Source: Ga0077527 sp964486865 (GTDB taxonomy: Bacteria; Pseudomonadota; Gammaproteobacteria; Burkholderiales; SG8-41). From it: 64,000 bases of DNA. The notes beneath the pieces were generated by a model. It searched no databases and had not been told where the DNA came from. It saw only the letters and a program-made list of their open reading frames with translations. Both the position numbers and the translations under genes were made by a program. The stretch is taken from the NCBI GenBank assembly GCA_964486865.1, contig CAZAOZ010000001.1, positions 1-64,000 of the forward strand, written 5' to 3'. Each line of letters starts with the position of its first letter. Positions within the stretch are counted from its first letter, which is position 1. This document shows, in pieces, positions 24,656-33,549 of this stretch.

Positions 24656-24827
24656 GGGGATCCTCCTGGATCGTTTGATTTTGGTTTGGGTGCGCGAATT
24701 GGAAAGGGGATTTTGTCGGGTTTGCTGCCGTATGGCAACCATCAGGACCAAATTGGCCGCTGGAGAGCGTTATTGCCCGCGCGGGGAACCTTGACGGAGA
24801 CCGGCAGTCACTCCAGACTCAAAACTC

Positions 24828-25697
24828 ATGCAAAAAATCCGCAAATTCCTGCTGTTCGGCACCGTCGGCCTCATCGCCGGTTGCGCCACCGCGCCCGCCA
24901 ATTACACGGCGGCGGATGCGCCCCATGCCGCGCCGCTGGTGCGCGTGGCTGCGCCGCGCCCGGTCATCGGCCTGGTGCTGGGGGCCGGCGGATCGCGCGG
25001 GTTTGCGCATGTGGGCGTGCTCAAGGCCTTCGAGGCAGCCGGCATCGAGGCCGATGTCATCGTCGGCGTCAGTTCCGGCGCAGTAGTGGCTGCATTGCAT
25101 GCCGGAGGCATGCGGGCTGCCGCGCTGGAAGCCGCCGCGCTCGCCGTCGAGGACAACGATCTGCTGGATTTCACGCTGTTCGGGCCGGGATTCATCGAAG
25201 GCGGGCGGCTGCAGGACTACATCAATGATACGCTGCGCGGCCGTCCGATCGAAGCGTTGCAGAAACCGTTTGCCGTGGTCGCCGCGGAGCGCATCACCAG
25301 CCGCATGACGATATTCACCCGCGGCAATACCGGCGTTGCGGTGCGCGCTTCCGCCAGCGTGCCGAAGATGTTCTGGCCGGTGATGATCCACGGCACCGAG
25401 TACGTCGATGGCGGCGTCGCCAGCCGCGTGCCGGCGTCGGTGGCGCGCGACATGGGTGCGGACATCGTCATCGCCGTGGATGTGTCGTGGCGCGGCTCGG
25501 TCGATGCGCGGCAGGCGGATGTCATCATCCGCCCGGATACCATACGCACCCGCATTACCGATTTTTCGCAGAAGCTGGCGAACCTTGCCGCCGGCGAGGA
25601 AGCGGCGCGCGAGGCGGTGCCGCGGGTGCGGGAACTGCTGGTGCGTGTAGCTGCTGAAAAATCCCGCCAACTGCGCGTCAGCGCACGGATGCCTTAA
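24828..25697 (+). CDS. Patatin-like phospholipase lipoprotein (RssA-like)
   Basis: This 289-residue protein has a lipoprotein signal (lipobox LIAGC, Cys19) and a patatin core. The oxyanion loop is GAGGSRGFAHVG (52-63), the nucleophile Ser82 lies in GVSSGA, and the partner Asp194 in DGG. It therefore has the complete Ser-Asp dyad. Bacterial patatins cleave acyl esters of phospholipids. It would be membrane-anchored on the periplasmic side or in the outer membrane. It is divergent from the Bug gene and about 60 bases before the CaiB gene on the same strand. Confidence 0.92.
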   Translation: MQKIRKFLLFGTVGLIAGCATAPANYTAADAPHAAPLVRVAAPRPVIGLVLGAGGSRGFAHVGVLKAFEAAGIEADVIVGVSSGAVVAALHAGGMRAAALEAAALAVEDNDLLDFTLFGPGFIEGGRLQDYINDTLRGRPIEALQKPFAVVAAERITSRMTIFTRGNTGVAVRASASVPKMFWPVMIHGTEYVDGGVASRVPASVARDMGADIVIAVDVSWRGSVDARQADVIIRPDTIRTRITDFSQKLANLAAGEEAAREAVPRVRELLVRVAAEKSRQLRVSARMP

Positions 25698-25759
25698 AGC
25701 CCCCCCGATATTGCTGCACGGCTTGCTATGATGCTCCTGGTTTTTTTACGGAGCGCATC

Positions 25760-26995
25760 ATGGCGGCAGACCAAATGGCAACCGATCAAAGGGCGTTTGC
25801 CGGAATCAAGGTATTGGACCTCACGCGCGTGCTGGCGGGGCCGTTCTGCGCCTACCAGATGGCGCTGCTCGGCGCCGAGGTGATCAAGATCGAACCGCCG
25901 GGCAAGGGTGAAACCGTGCGCTGGCGTACCGAGGCCGATCCCGCATTCGGCCGGCAGGGCATGTCGCTGGGCTTCATGACCCAGTCCTCGAACAAACGCT
26001 TTCTGTCGCTGGATCTCGACCAGCCCGCAGGCCGTGATATTTTCCTGAAGCTGGCCGCGGAGTGCGATGTGGTGGTGCAGAACCTGCGCAGCGGCTCCGC
26101 CGAAAAGCGCGGCATCGGTTACGAGGCGGTCAAGAAGGTGAATCCGGAAGTGGTGTTCATGTCGATCACCGCTTATGGCGGCACCGGGCCCAAGCAGCAG
26201 CACCCGGCCTATGACAGCGTAATCCAGGCGTGGTCGGGTTTCATGAGCGTGACCGGCACCGAGGAGACCGGCCCGATCAAGGCCGGCCCGCCGATCATCG
26301 ATTACGCGACAGGGTTGGCCGCGGCCTACGCGGTGTCGGCAGCGCTGTACCAGAAGCAGCGCACCGGCAGAGGGCAGTTCATCGACCTGTCCATGCTCGA
26401 CACCAATATCATCCTGATGGCGTCCGTGGTGACGGCTTACATGAATACCGGCGCGGCGCCGAAACAGGCGGGCAACGACGCCGCCAGCCGCTCACCGGCA
26501 TCGACCACATTCAATACCGCCGACGGCCTGATTGCCTTTGCCATCAACGAGGAGCACCAGCACCAGGGCCTGCTGAAAGTGCTGGGGCTGACCGCGCTGA
26601 ACGACGATCCGCGCTTTGCCACCGGCCCCGCGCGCCGCGACCATATTCCGGCGCTGCGCGCGCTGATGCAGGAAAAGCTGATGCAGCGCACCGCCGCGGA
26701 GTGGGAGCCGCTGTTCAACGAAGCCGGCGCGCCGGCCGGTCGCGTGCGCACCATTCCGGAATGCATGGCGGAAGCGCAGACGGCATCGCGTGGCCTGTTC
26801 CACTCGTTTCCGCCGTCCGAGACGGGTTTTGCAAAAGACCTCAGGGTGCCGCTGGCGCCGTTCAGCTTTGCGCACAACGGGCCGCGCGCCGATACGCCGC
26901 CGCGGCCGGTGGGCGCGGACAGCGACGCGATCCTCGGTGAACTGGGTTATGAAGCGACGGCGATTGCTGCGCTGCGGGCGCAGAAAGTAATTTAG
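25760..26995 (+). CDS. CaiB/BaiF-family CoA-transferase
   Basis: This 411-residue class III CoA-transferase shows GIKVLDLTRVLAGPFCAYQM at the start, HPAYDSVIQAWSG in the middle, and the catalytic Asp181 in the DYATG motif, which forms the aspartyl-CoA intermediate. It moves CoA from a donor such as succinyl-CoA to a carboxylic acid. The nearby acyl-CoA dehydrogenase and Bug receptor on the other strand make a peripheral acid-degradation module plausible. The ATG is preceded by GGAG. Confidence 0.92.
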   Translation: MAADQMATDQRAFAGIKVLDLTRVLAGPFCAYQMALLGAEVIKIEPPGKGETVRWRTEADPAFGRQGMSLGFMTQSSNKRFLSLDLDQPAGRDIFLKLAAECDVVVQNLRSGSAEKRGIGYEAVKKVNPEVVFMSITAYGGTGPKQQHPAYDSVIQAWSGFMSVTGTEETGPIKAGPPIIDYATGLAAAYAVSAALYQKQRTGRGQFIDLSMLDTNIILMASVVTAYMNTGAAPKQAGNDAASRSPASTTFNTADGLIAFAINEEHQHQGLLKVLGLTALNDDPRFATGPARRDHIPALRALMQEKLMQRTAAEWEPLFNEAGAPAGRVRTIPECMAEAQTASRGLFHSFPPSETGFAKDLRVPLAPFSFAHNGPRADTPPRPVGADSDAILGELGYEATAIAALRAQKVI

Positions 26996-27002
26996 GGATG
27001 TG

Positions 27003-27911
27003 CTACGCGACCTCGGGTCGCGTGCGCGTCCGCGGCACGCGATCCATTTTCCAGCCGGCAATCGCGCGTTTCCAGAATGACTTCGTGTCCTGCGGTGCGC
27101 AATCCGCAATCGCATCCTGCCCGAGGAAGACCAGCGCCGCGTTGAGTATCGCCACCGGATGGGCATCGTCGATGGGCGCTGCCAGGGTCTGCTTGGAGAG
27201 TTTTTCGCCCATGACATTGACGGCCACCGGCAGATGGGCGTAGCGCGGCGTCGCCAGGCCGAGCAATTGCTGCAGGTAAATCTGCCGCGGCGTCGAATCC
27301 AGCAGGTCGGCGCCGCGCACCACATCGGTGATGCCCTGTGCGGCGTCGTCCACCACCACCGCCAGCTGATACGCGTACGGCCCGTCGGCGCGCTTCACCA
27401 CAAAGTCGCCGATCTGCCGTTCGAGGTTGTGAACGATTTTGCCCTGGATGGCGTCCGTGAATTCAATCTTTGCGCCGCGGGTCAGTACGCGTTCGGCGCG
27501 CGCCGCGCGGCCCGCCAGCAAACCATTGCGGCAGGTGCCGGGATAAACCGGGCCGTCGATGCCGCCCACGGCAGAATCGGCAATCTCGCGGCGGCTGCAA
27601 GCGCAGGGATAAACCAGTTTGCGTTTTTGCAGGATGGCCAGCGCCGCACGGTAAGCATCGTCGCGCGTGCTTTGGTACAGCACTTCGCCGTCCCACGCCA
27701 TGCCCAGTGCTTCCAGCGCGCGCAGTATCGCGTCCGCCACGCCGGGCACGTTGCGCGACTGGTCGATATCTTCCATGCGCACCAGCCACCGGCCGCCGTG
27801 GGCGCGTGCATCGAGATGACTGCCGACCGCAGCAACCAGCGAGCCGAAGTGCAGGGGGCCGGTGGGGGACGGTGCGAAGCGTCCGCAATAGTCAGATTTG
27901 GTCGTAGCCAC
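27003..27911 (-). CDS. gluQ: Glutamyl-Q tRNA(Asp) synthetase
   Basis: This 302-residue paralogue of the GluRS catalytic domain glutamylates queuosine at position 34 of tRNA-Asp. The class I HIGH-type motif (FAPSPTGPLHFGS, near residues 12-24) and the KMSKS counterpart (KLSKQT) are present. The zinc region has YPCACSRREI and YPGTCRNG. The anticodon-binding domain of true GluRS is missing, which separates the two. Its stop is 8 bases from the end of the convergent CaiB gene. It is divergent from the formaldehyde dehydrogenase gene. Confidence 0.95.
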   Translation of the reverse strand: MATTKSDYCGRFAPSPTGPLHFGSLVAAVGSHLDARAHGGRWLVRMEDIDQSRNVPGVADAILRALEALGMAWDGEVLYQSTRDDAYRAALAILQKRKLVYPCACSRREIADSAVGGIDGPVYPGTCRNGLLAGRAARAERVLTRGAKIEFTDAIQGKIVHNLERQIGDFVVKRADGPYAYQLAVVVDDAAQGITDVVRGADLLDSTPRQIYLQQLLGLATPRYAHLPVAVNVMGEKLSKQTLAAPIDDAHPVAILNAALVFLGQDAIADCAPQDTKSFWKRAIAGWKMDRVPRTRTRPEVA

Positions 27912-27987
27912 GGGTTCAGTGTAACGCCGGTGCAGGCGCTAGAATGTGTTTCTTGATGCTGAAAATGCCAATTCGGGAGAATTATTG

Positions 27988-29097
27988 ATGAAAGTCAAGG
28001 CCGCGGTCGCGCACAAAGCCGGTGCGCCGCTGACCATCGAAACCGTCGATCTCGACGGGCCGCGTGCGGGCGAAGTGCTGGTTGAAATCAGGGCCACGGG
28101 TATCTGCCACACCGACGAGTTTACGCTGTCGGGCGCTGATCCTGAAGGGTTATTCCCGGCAATTCTCGGCCATGAAGGCGCGGGCGTGGTGGTCGATGTC
28201 GGCCCCGGCGTCAAATCGCTGAAAAAGGGCGATCACGTGATTCCGCTGTACGTGCCCGAGTGCCGCGAATGCGAATACTGCGTGTCGGACAAGACCAATC
28301 TGTGCCAGGCCATCCGCGTGACGCAGGGGCAGGGCGTGATGCCCGACGGCAGCAGCCGTTTCTCGCTGGACGGCAAAAAACTGCTGCACTACATGGGCAC
28401 CTCGACCTTCGCCAATTACACCGTGGTGCCGGAAATCGCGCTCGCCAAAATCCGCGAAGACGCGCCCTTCGACAAGGTTTGCTACATCGGCTGCGGCGTC
28501 ACTACCGGCATCGGCGCGGTGATCAACACCGCGAAAGTCGAGCCGGGCGCGAACGTGGTGGTGTTCGGACTGGGCGGCATCGGGCTCAACGTGATCCAGG
28601 GCGCGCGGCTGGCCGGCGCCAACATGATAGTCGGCGTCGATTTCAATCTGTCACGCGAAGCGCTGGCCCGGAAATTCGGCATGACGCACTTCGTCAATCC
28701 GAAAGAAGTAGAGGGCGATCTGGTGCCGTACCTGGTGAACCTGACCAAGGGCGGCGCCGACTACAGCTTTGAGTGCATCGGCAATGTGGATGTGATGCGC
28801 CAGGCGCTGGAGTGCTGCCACAAGGGCTGGGGCGTGTCGGTGATCATCGGCGTCGCCGGCGCGGGGCAGGAAATCAAGACCCGGCCGTTTCAACTGGTCA
28901 CCGGCCGCGTGTGGAAAGGCACAGCATTCGGCGGCGCGAAAGGCCGGCGCGACGTGCCGAAGATTGTCGATTGGTACATGGACGGCAAGATCAACATCGA
29001 TGATTTGATCACACACAAACTCAAACTCGAAGACATCAACAAGGGGTTTGATTTGATGCGTGAAGGGAAGTCGATACGCAGTGTGGTGGTGTTTTAG
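27988..29097 (+). CDS. frmA: S-(hydroxymethyl)glutathione dehydrogenase / class III alcohol dehydrogenase
   Basis: This 369-residue zinc-dependent dehydrogenase carries out glutathione-dependent formaldehyde oxidation. It shows CHTDEFTLSGADPEG with the first zinc ligand, GHEGAGVV, the four-cysteine structural zinc loop (CRECEYC then NLC), GCGVTTGIGA, and the NAD motif GLGGIGLNVIQGA. The frame is open 14 codons upstream, but ATG 27988 follows GGGAGA and starts MKVKAAVAHKAGAPL as in the family. No esterase FrmB or regulator FrmR is next to it. Confidence 0.95.
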   Translation: MKVKAAVAHKAGAPLTIETVDLDGPRAGEVLVEIRATGICHTDEFTLSGADPEGLFPAILGHEGAGVVVDVGPGVKSLKKGDHVIPLYVPECRECEYCVSDKTNLCQAIRVTQGQGVMPDGSSRFSLDGKKLLHYMGTSTFANYTVVPEIALAKIREDAPFDKVCYIGCGVTTGIGAVINTAKVEPGANVVVFGLGGIGLNVIQGARLAGANMIVGVDFNLSREALARKFGMTHFVNPKEVEGDLVPYLVNLTKGGADYSFECIGNVDVMRQALECCHKGWGVSVIIGVAGAGQEIKTRPFQLVTGRVWKGTAFGGAKGRRDVPKIVDWYMDGKINIDDLITHKLKLEDINKGFDLMREGKSIRSVVVF

Positions 29098-29303
29098 GAA
29101 TATCTGGATTAACAGGTACCGGCCCTTGCGCGACGCGCGTTTTGCGTATGATGAAAGCGGATTTGGGCTACCCTGCGGCTTTATTTGTAGGTGTCGGTTT
29201 TGTTCCGATTTTATCCATGTAGAAAACGCAGCGCATGTTTGTAACTTATTTAAGAAATCATTTTGCGGCACTCATGATCTCGATCTGACAAAGGACTTCT
29301 GAT

Positions 29304-29714
29304 ATGCAAAACGCCTCCGCTTTCGTACTCACCGCAGTCATTGCCTGGACATTGTTCCTGTTGATTCTGATGGAGGTGTTGCGAACACGTTTTTTGGTCA
29401 CCAAGACCGTCGCTGCCAATGAGTTCAGACCGGACAATTCGAATCTTCCCCCGTACATGCAACGCCTGGCGCGGGCTCATGCCAACTGCATCGAGAGCTT
29501 CCCAATAGTCGGCGGGCTGTTGGTGGTGGCGCTACTCACGAATCAGGCTGATGTCACCGACGCCCTTGCCCCGTGGTTGCTTCTTGCCCGGCTGCTTCAA
29601 TCTTCCATCCATGTTGTCTCAACCAGCGTGGTTGCCTCGTGGCTTCGCTTCATCGCGTTCGCAATACAAATGGTGATCGCCGTCCATTGGACATGGGCGC
29701 TGTTGGTGCGATAG
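29304..29714 (+). CDS. MAPEG-family membrane protein
   Basis: This 136-residue protein has four hydrophobic helices and matches the MAPEG fold. It has LARAHANCIESFPIVGGLL, the conserved segment where Glu and Asn bind glutathione in eukaryotic members. Bacterial members are poorly characterised membrane-associated glutathione or eicosanoid-type enzymes. An AAAGGA site precedes the ATG. It follows the glutathione-dependent formaldehyde dehydrogenase by about 200 bases, which may be chance. Confidence 0.88.
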   Translation: MQNASAFVLTAVIAWTLFLLILMEVLRTRFLVTKTVAANEFRPDNSNLPPYMQRLARAHANCIESFPIVGGLLVVALLTNQADVTDALAPWLLLARLLQSSIHVVSTSVVASWLRFIAFAIQMVIAVHWTWALLVR

Positions 29715-29869
29715 CGAACAACTGGCGTTCGAAGGTGTGCCTAGACCAAAGGTGCTGGAGAAATCCAAAGGGTCGGAGTCAGCATTATTTGCATCTGCCA
29801 TATGTGTTCCCGTGATTCAGCCGATGCGCAGCGCTGTCGTATTTTGAGAAACACAAAAGGAACATTGCT

Positions 29870-31378
29870 TTGACTGCACCAGCCACCACAGCGCGCACCG
29901 GATTCGTGTTCGACAACACCTATGCCCGCGACCTTGAGGGTTTGTACGTGCCGTGGAAGGCCGTGCAGGTTGCCGAGCCCCGGCTGGTGAAGCTCAATCA
30001 TGCGCTGGCTGAAGAACTGGGCTTGGATGCCGAGGCGCTGGACTCTGCTGCAGGCGCGCTGATTTTTTCCGGCAGTCAGTTGCCGCCGGGCGCAGCCACC
30101 ATCGCGCAGGCCTATGCCGGCCACCAGTTCGGCGGTTTCTCACCGCAACTGGGCGATGGCCGCGCGTTGCTGCTGGGTGAAGTGATCGACCAGCACGGCC
30201 GGCGCCACGACATCGCGTTCAAGGGTTCCGGCCGCACGCCGTTCTCGCGCGGTGGTGACGGCAAGGCGGCGCTGGGTCCGGTGCTGCGCGAGTATCTGAT
30301 CGGCGAGGCGATGCACGCGCTGGGCATCCCGACCACGCGGGCGCTGGCGGCGGTGACTACTGGCGAAACCGTGCGTCGCGAAAGCAACCTGCCCGGCGCG
30401 GTACTGACCCGCGTGGCGGCCAGCCACATCCGCGTCGGCACATTCCAGTTTGTCACGGCGCGCAGCGACGACGCGCTGCTGCGCCGGCTGGCCGATTATG
30501 TGATCGGGCGCCATTACCCGGAACTCCAGGGGCGGGCTGATCCCTGTCTCGGCCTGCTGCGGGCGGTGAGCGAGCGGCAGGCGGCGCTGATCGCGCGCTG
30601 GATGAATGTCGGATTCATCCACGGCGTGATGAACACCGACAACATGACACTATCCGGCGAGACCATCGACTACGGTCCCTGCGCCTTCATGGATCGTTAT
30701 GACCCGGCGACGGTGTTCAGTTCCATCGACGAACAGGGACGTTATGCCTATGTGAACCAGCCGCCGATCGCCAACTGGAATCTGGCACGGCTGGCGGAGG
30801 CCCTGCTGCCATTGCTCGGCGAAGACCAGGACAAAGCGGTGGCGCAGGCAATGGAAATTCTCGGCGCGTTTCAGGAGCGCTATCAGCACTACTGGCTGCA
30901 GGGCATGCGGTTAAAGCTGGGATTGGCGCGCGAGGAAGCCGATGACTTGGCGCTGGCCGCGGATTTCCTCGCCACGATGGAGGGGCAGGGTGTCGATTTT
31001 ACTCTGGCGTTTCGCCGGCTCTCCGATGCGGCGGAAGGCGCCGGCGCGTCAGGCGATGCCGGCCTGCGCGAGTTGTACGCCGATGACTCGATGCTGCAGG
31101 CATGGCTCGTGCGCTGGCGTGCGCGCCTGAAGACCGAACCGATTGCGCCTGCGCAGCGCGCTGCAGCCATGCGTGCGGTCAATCCGCTGTATATCCCGCG
31201 CAACCACCAGGTCGAAGCGGCGCTGGCGGCTGCCGTCGATCTCGGCGATTACGCACCCTTCGAAAAACTGCTGGCCGTGCTGCAGCGGCCGTTTGACGAA
31301 CAGGCCGGACTCGCTGCCTACGCCGAACCCGCGCCGGTTCATGAGTCGGTGGGTTACCGGACTTTCTGCGGCACCTGA
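29870..31378 (+). CDS. selO: SelO/YdiU protein adenylyltransferase
   Basis: This 502-residue pseudokinase-fold enzyme transfers AMP to Ser, Thr or Tyr of target proteins. The family's most conserved stretches are all visible: AYAGHQFGGFSPQLGDGRA, FKGSGRTPFSRGGDG, REYLIGEAMHALGIPTTRAL, RVAASHIRVGTFQF and HGVMNTDNMTLSGETIDYGP with the metal ligands. It starts with TTG after AAAAGG. The C-terminus ends FCGT, near the place where animal SelO has selenocysteine; here it is an ordinary Cys. It is involved in redox stress in E. coli. Confidence 0.95.
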   Translation: MTAPATTARTGFVFDNTYARDLEGLYVPWKAVQVAEPRLVKLNHALAEELGLDAEALDSAAGALIFSGSQLPPGAATIAQAYAGHQFGGFSPQLGDGRALLLGEVIDQHGRRHDIAFKGSGRTPFSRGGDGKAALGPVLREYLIGEAMHALGIPTTRALAAVTTGETVRRESNLPGAVLTRVAASHIRVGTFQFVTARSDDALLRRLADYVIGRHYPELQGRADPCLGLLRAVSERQAALIARWMNVGFIHGVMNTDNMTLSGETIDYGPCAFMDRYDPATVFSSIDEQGRYAYVNQPPIANWNLARLAEALLPLLGEDQDKAVAQAMEILGAFQERYQHYWLQGMRLKLGLAREEADDLALAADFLATMEGQGVDFTLAFRRLSDAAEGAGASGDAGLRELYADDSMLQAWLVRWRARLKTEPIAPAQRAAAMRAVNPLYIPRNHQVEAALAAAVDLGDYAPFEKLLAVLQRPFDEQAGLAAYAEPAPVHESVGYRTFCGT

Positions 31379-31394
31379 TCAGGACGGTTGCGCA

Positions 31395-32027
31395 TTACTG
31401 CGCAGCCGTTGCCTGCTGCTGCGCGAGGTAGTGTGCCAGTGCGCGGATGTCGCTGTCGGTTGCCCTGTACATCGCGGCATTCATGCTGGTGTCGGCGCCG
31501 GTGCGCTGGTCGTCGCGGTACGCCTTCAGCGTCAGCGCGAGATAGTCTTCGCGCTGGCCGGTGATGCGCGGGATATGCCGCTGGCCGCGGTAGTCCGCGA
31601 GATGACAACTGCCGCAGCCCATGCCTCGCGAGAGATCGGCGCCGCGGGCATAGTGCTGCTGATCGCGCTTGCCGTTGTCCGGCGACGGTTTTTGCGCGGA
31701 AAAAAACGCGGCAACATCCTCAAGGTCGCGGTCGGAGAAATCCTTGAGCAGTCCCGCCATGGGCTGCACCACGCGCAGGCCTTCACGCATGAAAAACATC
31801 TGCAGCACGAGAAAAGCGGTCTGCTGGCCGGCAAGGGCGGGCATGGCGGGCAGCGGCGGGCGCTCCGCCGCGCCGTGGCAGACCGCACAGGCCGCGGCTT
31901 TGGCCGCGCCGCGCGCAACGTCGCCATTGGCATTGCCCGGAGCGGGGCCGGCGGCAAACAGGAGTGCGGCAGACAAAATAACGGCGCGGCGGATATGCGA
32001 TCCGCCGCGCCGTGTCGGGAAATGCAT
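31395..32027 (-). CDS. Dihaem class I cytochrome c (c4-like)
   Basis: This 210-residue periplasmic cytochrome has a signal peptide (hydrophobic residues 14-26) and two haem motifs, CAVCH (Cys47-Cys50-His51) and CGSCH (Cys138-Cys141-His142), each in a domain of about 85 residues. Met ligands are likely in the segments VQPMAGLL and TSMNAAMY. Its ATG overlaps the TAA of the upstream sugar dehydrogenase gene by one base (TAATG), so the two are translationally coupled. It is probably the electron acceptor for that dehydrogenase. Confidence 0.93.
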   Translation of the reverse strand: MHFPTRRGGSHIRRAVILSAALLFAAGPAPGNANGDVARGAAKAAACAVCHGAAERPPLPAMPALAGQQTAFLVLQMFFMREGLRVVQPMAGLLKDFSDRDLEDVAAFFSAQKPSPDNGKRDQQHYARGADLSRGMGCGSCHLADYRGQRHIPRITGQREDYLALTLKAYRDDQRTGADTSMNAAMYRATDSDIRALAHYLAQQQATAAQ

Positions 32028-33289
32028 TATTTCTTGTAGCTCACTCGGTAAATTGCGCCGTTTTGTTCATCGGCAATCAGCATTGAGCCATCGGGCATCT
32101 GCATGACATCGACCGGGCGGCCCCAGAACTCGTTTTTCGCCTTGTCGAGGAAGCCGGTGACGAACGGCGTGACCTTCGGGTTCTTGCCGTCGGCGGTGGC
32201 GGTGACGCGGAGCACGTCATAGCCGTTTTTCTCGGTCTTGTTCCACGAGCCGCGACGGGCCACGATGATCGCGCCCTGGTAATCCGCCGGGAACATCTTG
32301 CCGGTATAGAAGCGCATGCCGAGGGCGGCAGCGTGGGCGCCGAGTGTGGTTACCGGCAATACCACGTTGGCGCAGGCGTTCGGGACTTTGATGTCCGGAT
32401 CCGGCTTGCCGTCGGCGTGGCAGAAAGGGAAGCCGAAGTGCGCGCCGATCAGGTTGGCGGGAACGCGATTGAGTTCTTCTTCGAACTCATTCTCGCCGGC
32501 CCAGTCGCGGCCGTTGTCGGTGAACCACAGTTCGCCGGTTTTCGGATGGAAGTCGAAACCGACGCTGTTGCGCACGCCGCGCGCCATGATTTCCATGCCC
32601 GAACCGTCGAGGTTGTAGCGGCGGATCTGGCCGTGGATGCCGGTGTTGATCTCGCACAGGTTGCACGGCGAGCCGACCGGGATGTATATCTTGTTGTCTG
32701 GGCCGAGCGCGAGGAATTTCCAGTTGTGATGCACTTCGGGCGGCAGCTTGAAATTGTCCGTCATGTCCACCGGTGCCGGGATGTTTTCCAGATTCGCTTC
32801 GATGTTGTCGTAGCGCAGCACCTTGTTGATGGCCGCGACATAGAGCGAACCTTTGTGGAACAGCACGCCGTTGGGCTGTACCAGTTTGTCGGCGATCACC
32901 TTGGAGACGCGCTTGCCGTCTTTTTCATAGATGGCATAGACGCGGCCGATGGCGCGGGTTCCCTGGAATATCGTGCCCTTGTCGCCGCGGGCCATCATGC
33001 GCGCACCGGGAGAGCCGTGCGCCCACAGTTCAATCTGGAAGCCGGGCGGGACCTGCAACTTGCTCACGGGGATGTTCTCCGGCGGTGTCACCGTTACCGG
33101 AGTGGCGTGAGGCGCAAGACCGGTGGAACTCATGCGCTCGGGGTGAAAGCCGCCCATCTGCACGCGGGGGTCGGGCTTGGCGGCAGGCGCGGGTTGGGCG
33201 ATGGCGGACGGGCTGGCTGCGGCAAACAGGCCGAGAGCAAATCCACCCGCGGCAAGAATACGAAGGAAGCGGTGCTTCGAGGCATTCAT
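32027..33289 (-). CDS. PQQ-dependent glucose/sorbosone-type dehydrogenase
   Basis: This secreted protein of about 420 residues has a signal peptide (MNASKHRFLRILAAGG to AIAQ) and a six-bladed propeller typical of soluble PQQ sugar dehydrogenases. Features include GFQIELWAHGSPGARMM, QPNGVLFHKGSLYVA, VHHNWKFLALGPDNKIYIPVG, VRNSVGFDFHPKTGELWFTDNGRDW and GRPVDVMQMPDGSMLIADE. The frame is open 86 codons further up, but ATG 33289 has an AGGAG site and a proper signal. The coupled dihaem cytochrome fits a periplasmic electron-transfer pair. The sugar oxidised is unknown. Confidence 0.9.
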   Translation of the reverse strand: MNASKHRFLRILAAGGFALGLFAAASPSAIAQPAPAAKPDPRVQMGGFHPERMSSTGLAPHATPVTVTPPENIPVSKLQVPPGFQIELWAHGSPGARMMARGDKGTIFQGTRAIGRVYAIYEKDGKRVSKVIADKLVQPNGVLFHKGSLYVAAINKVLRYDNIEANLENIPAPVDMTDNFKLPPEVHHNWKFLALGPDNKIYIPVGSPCNLCEINTGIHGQIRRYNLDGSGMEIMARGVRNSVGFDFHPKTGELWFTDNGRDWAGENEFEEELNRVPANLIGAHFGFPFCHADGKPDPDIKVPNACANVVLPVTTLGAHAAALGMRFYTGKMFPADYQGAIIVARRGSWNKTEKNGYDVLRVTATADGKNPKVTPFVTGFLDKAKNEFWGRPVDVMQMPDGSMLIADEQNGAIYRVSYKK

Positions 33290-33549
33290 TTTATTTCTCC
33301 TGGGATTTTTTGATCGCGCCGGCATTTGGTTATTGATTTGCTCCTCACCTGCCTGAGCGCGCAGAGACAATAATACACAAAGCGCCACCCCGAACAGGGC
33401 TGAATTACAGCGCAGCCGGCAGCCCGGAAGCAGTGCAACGCCCATGCTTGTCAGTAACATATTGTTTTTAAATATATTCTCCTGGGTGCTGGCCGTGGGA
33501 GACGTTCGCTGCCGATGTGCGCTGCGGCCTTGCGGATTAAAATGCACAC

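Noticed and set aside
29098..29303. Promoter or small gene between the formaldehyde dehydrogenase and MAPEG genes
   Set aside because: A TTGCGC/TATGAT pair exists but the spacing is only 15, and short open frames lack ribosome sites. Nothing firm could be assigned.
31360..31378. Selenocysteine codon in SelO
   Set aside because: The C-terminal residues are read with an ordinary Cys codon (TGC) and a normal TGA stop follows after GT. There is no sign of recoding.
33290..33547. N-terminal extension of the sugar dehydrogenase, including a second hydrophobic stretch (MLLTSMGVALLPGC...)
   Set aside because: The frame is open, but the start at 33289 has an AGGAG site and a complete signal peptide. 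The upstream part would place two hydrophobic segments in series.
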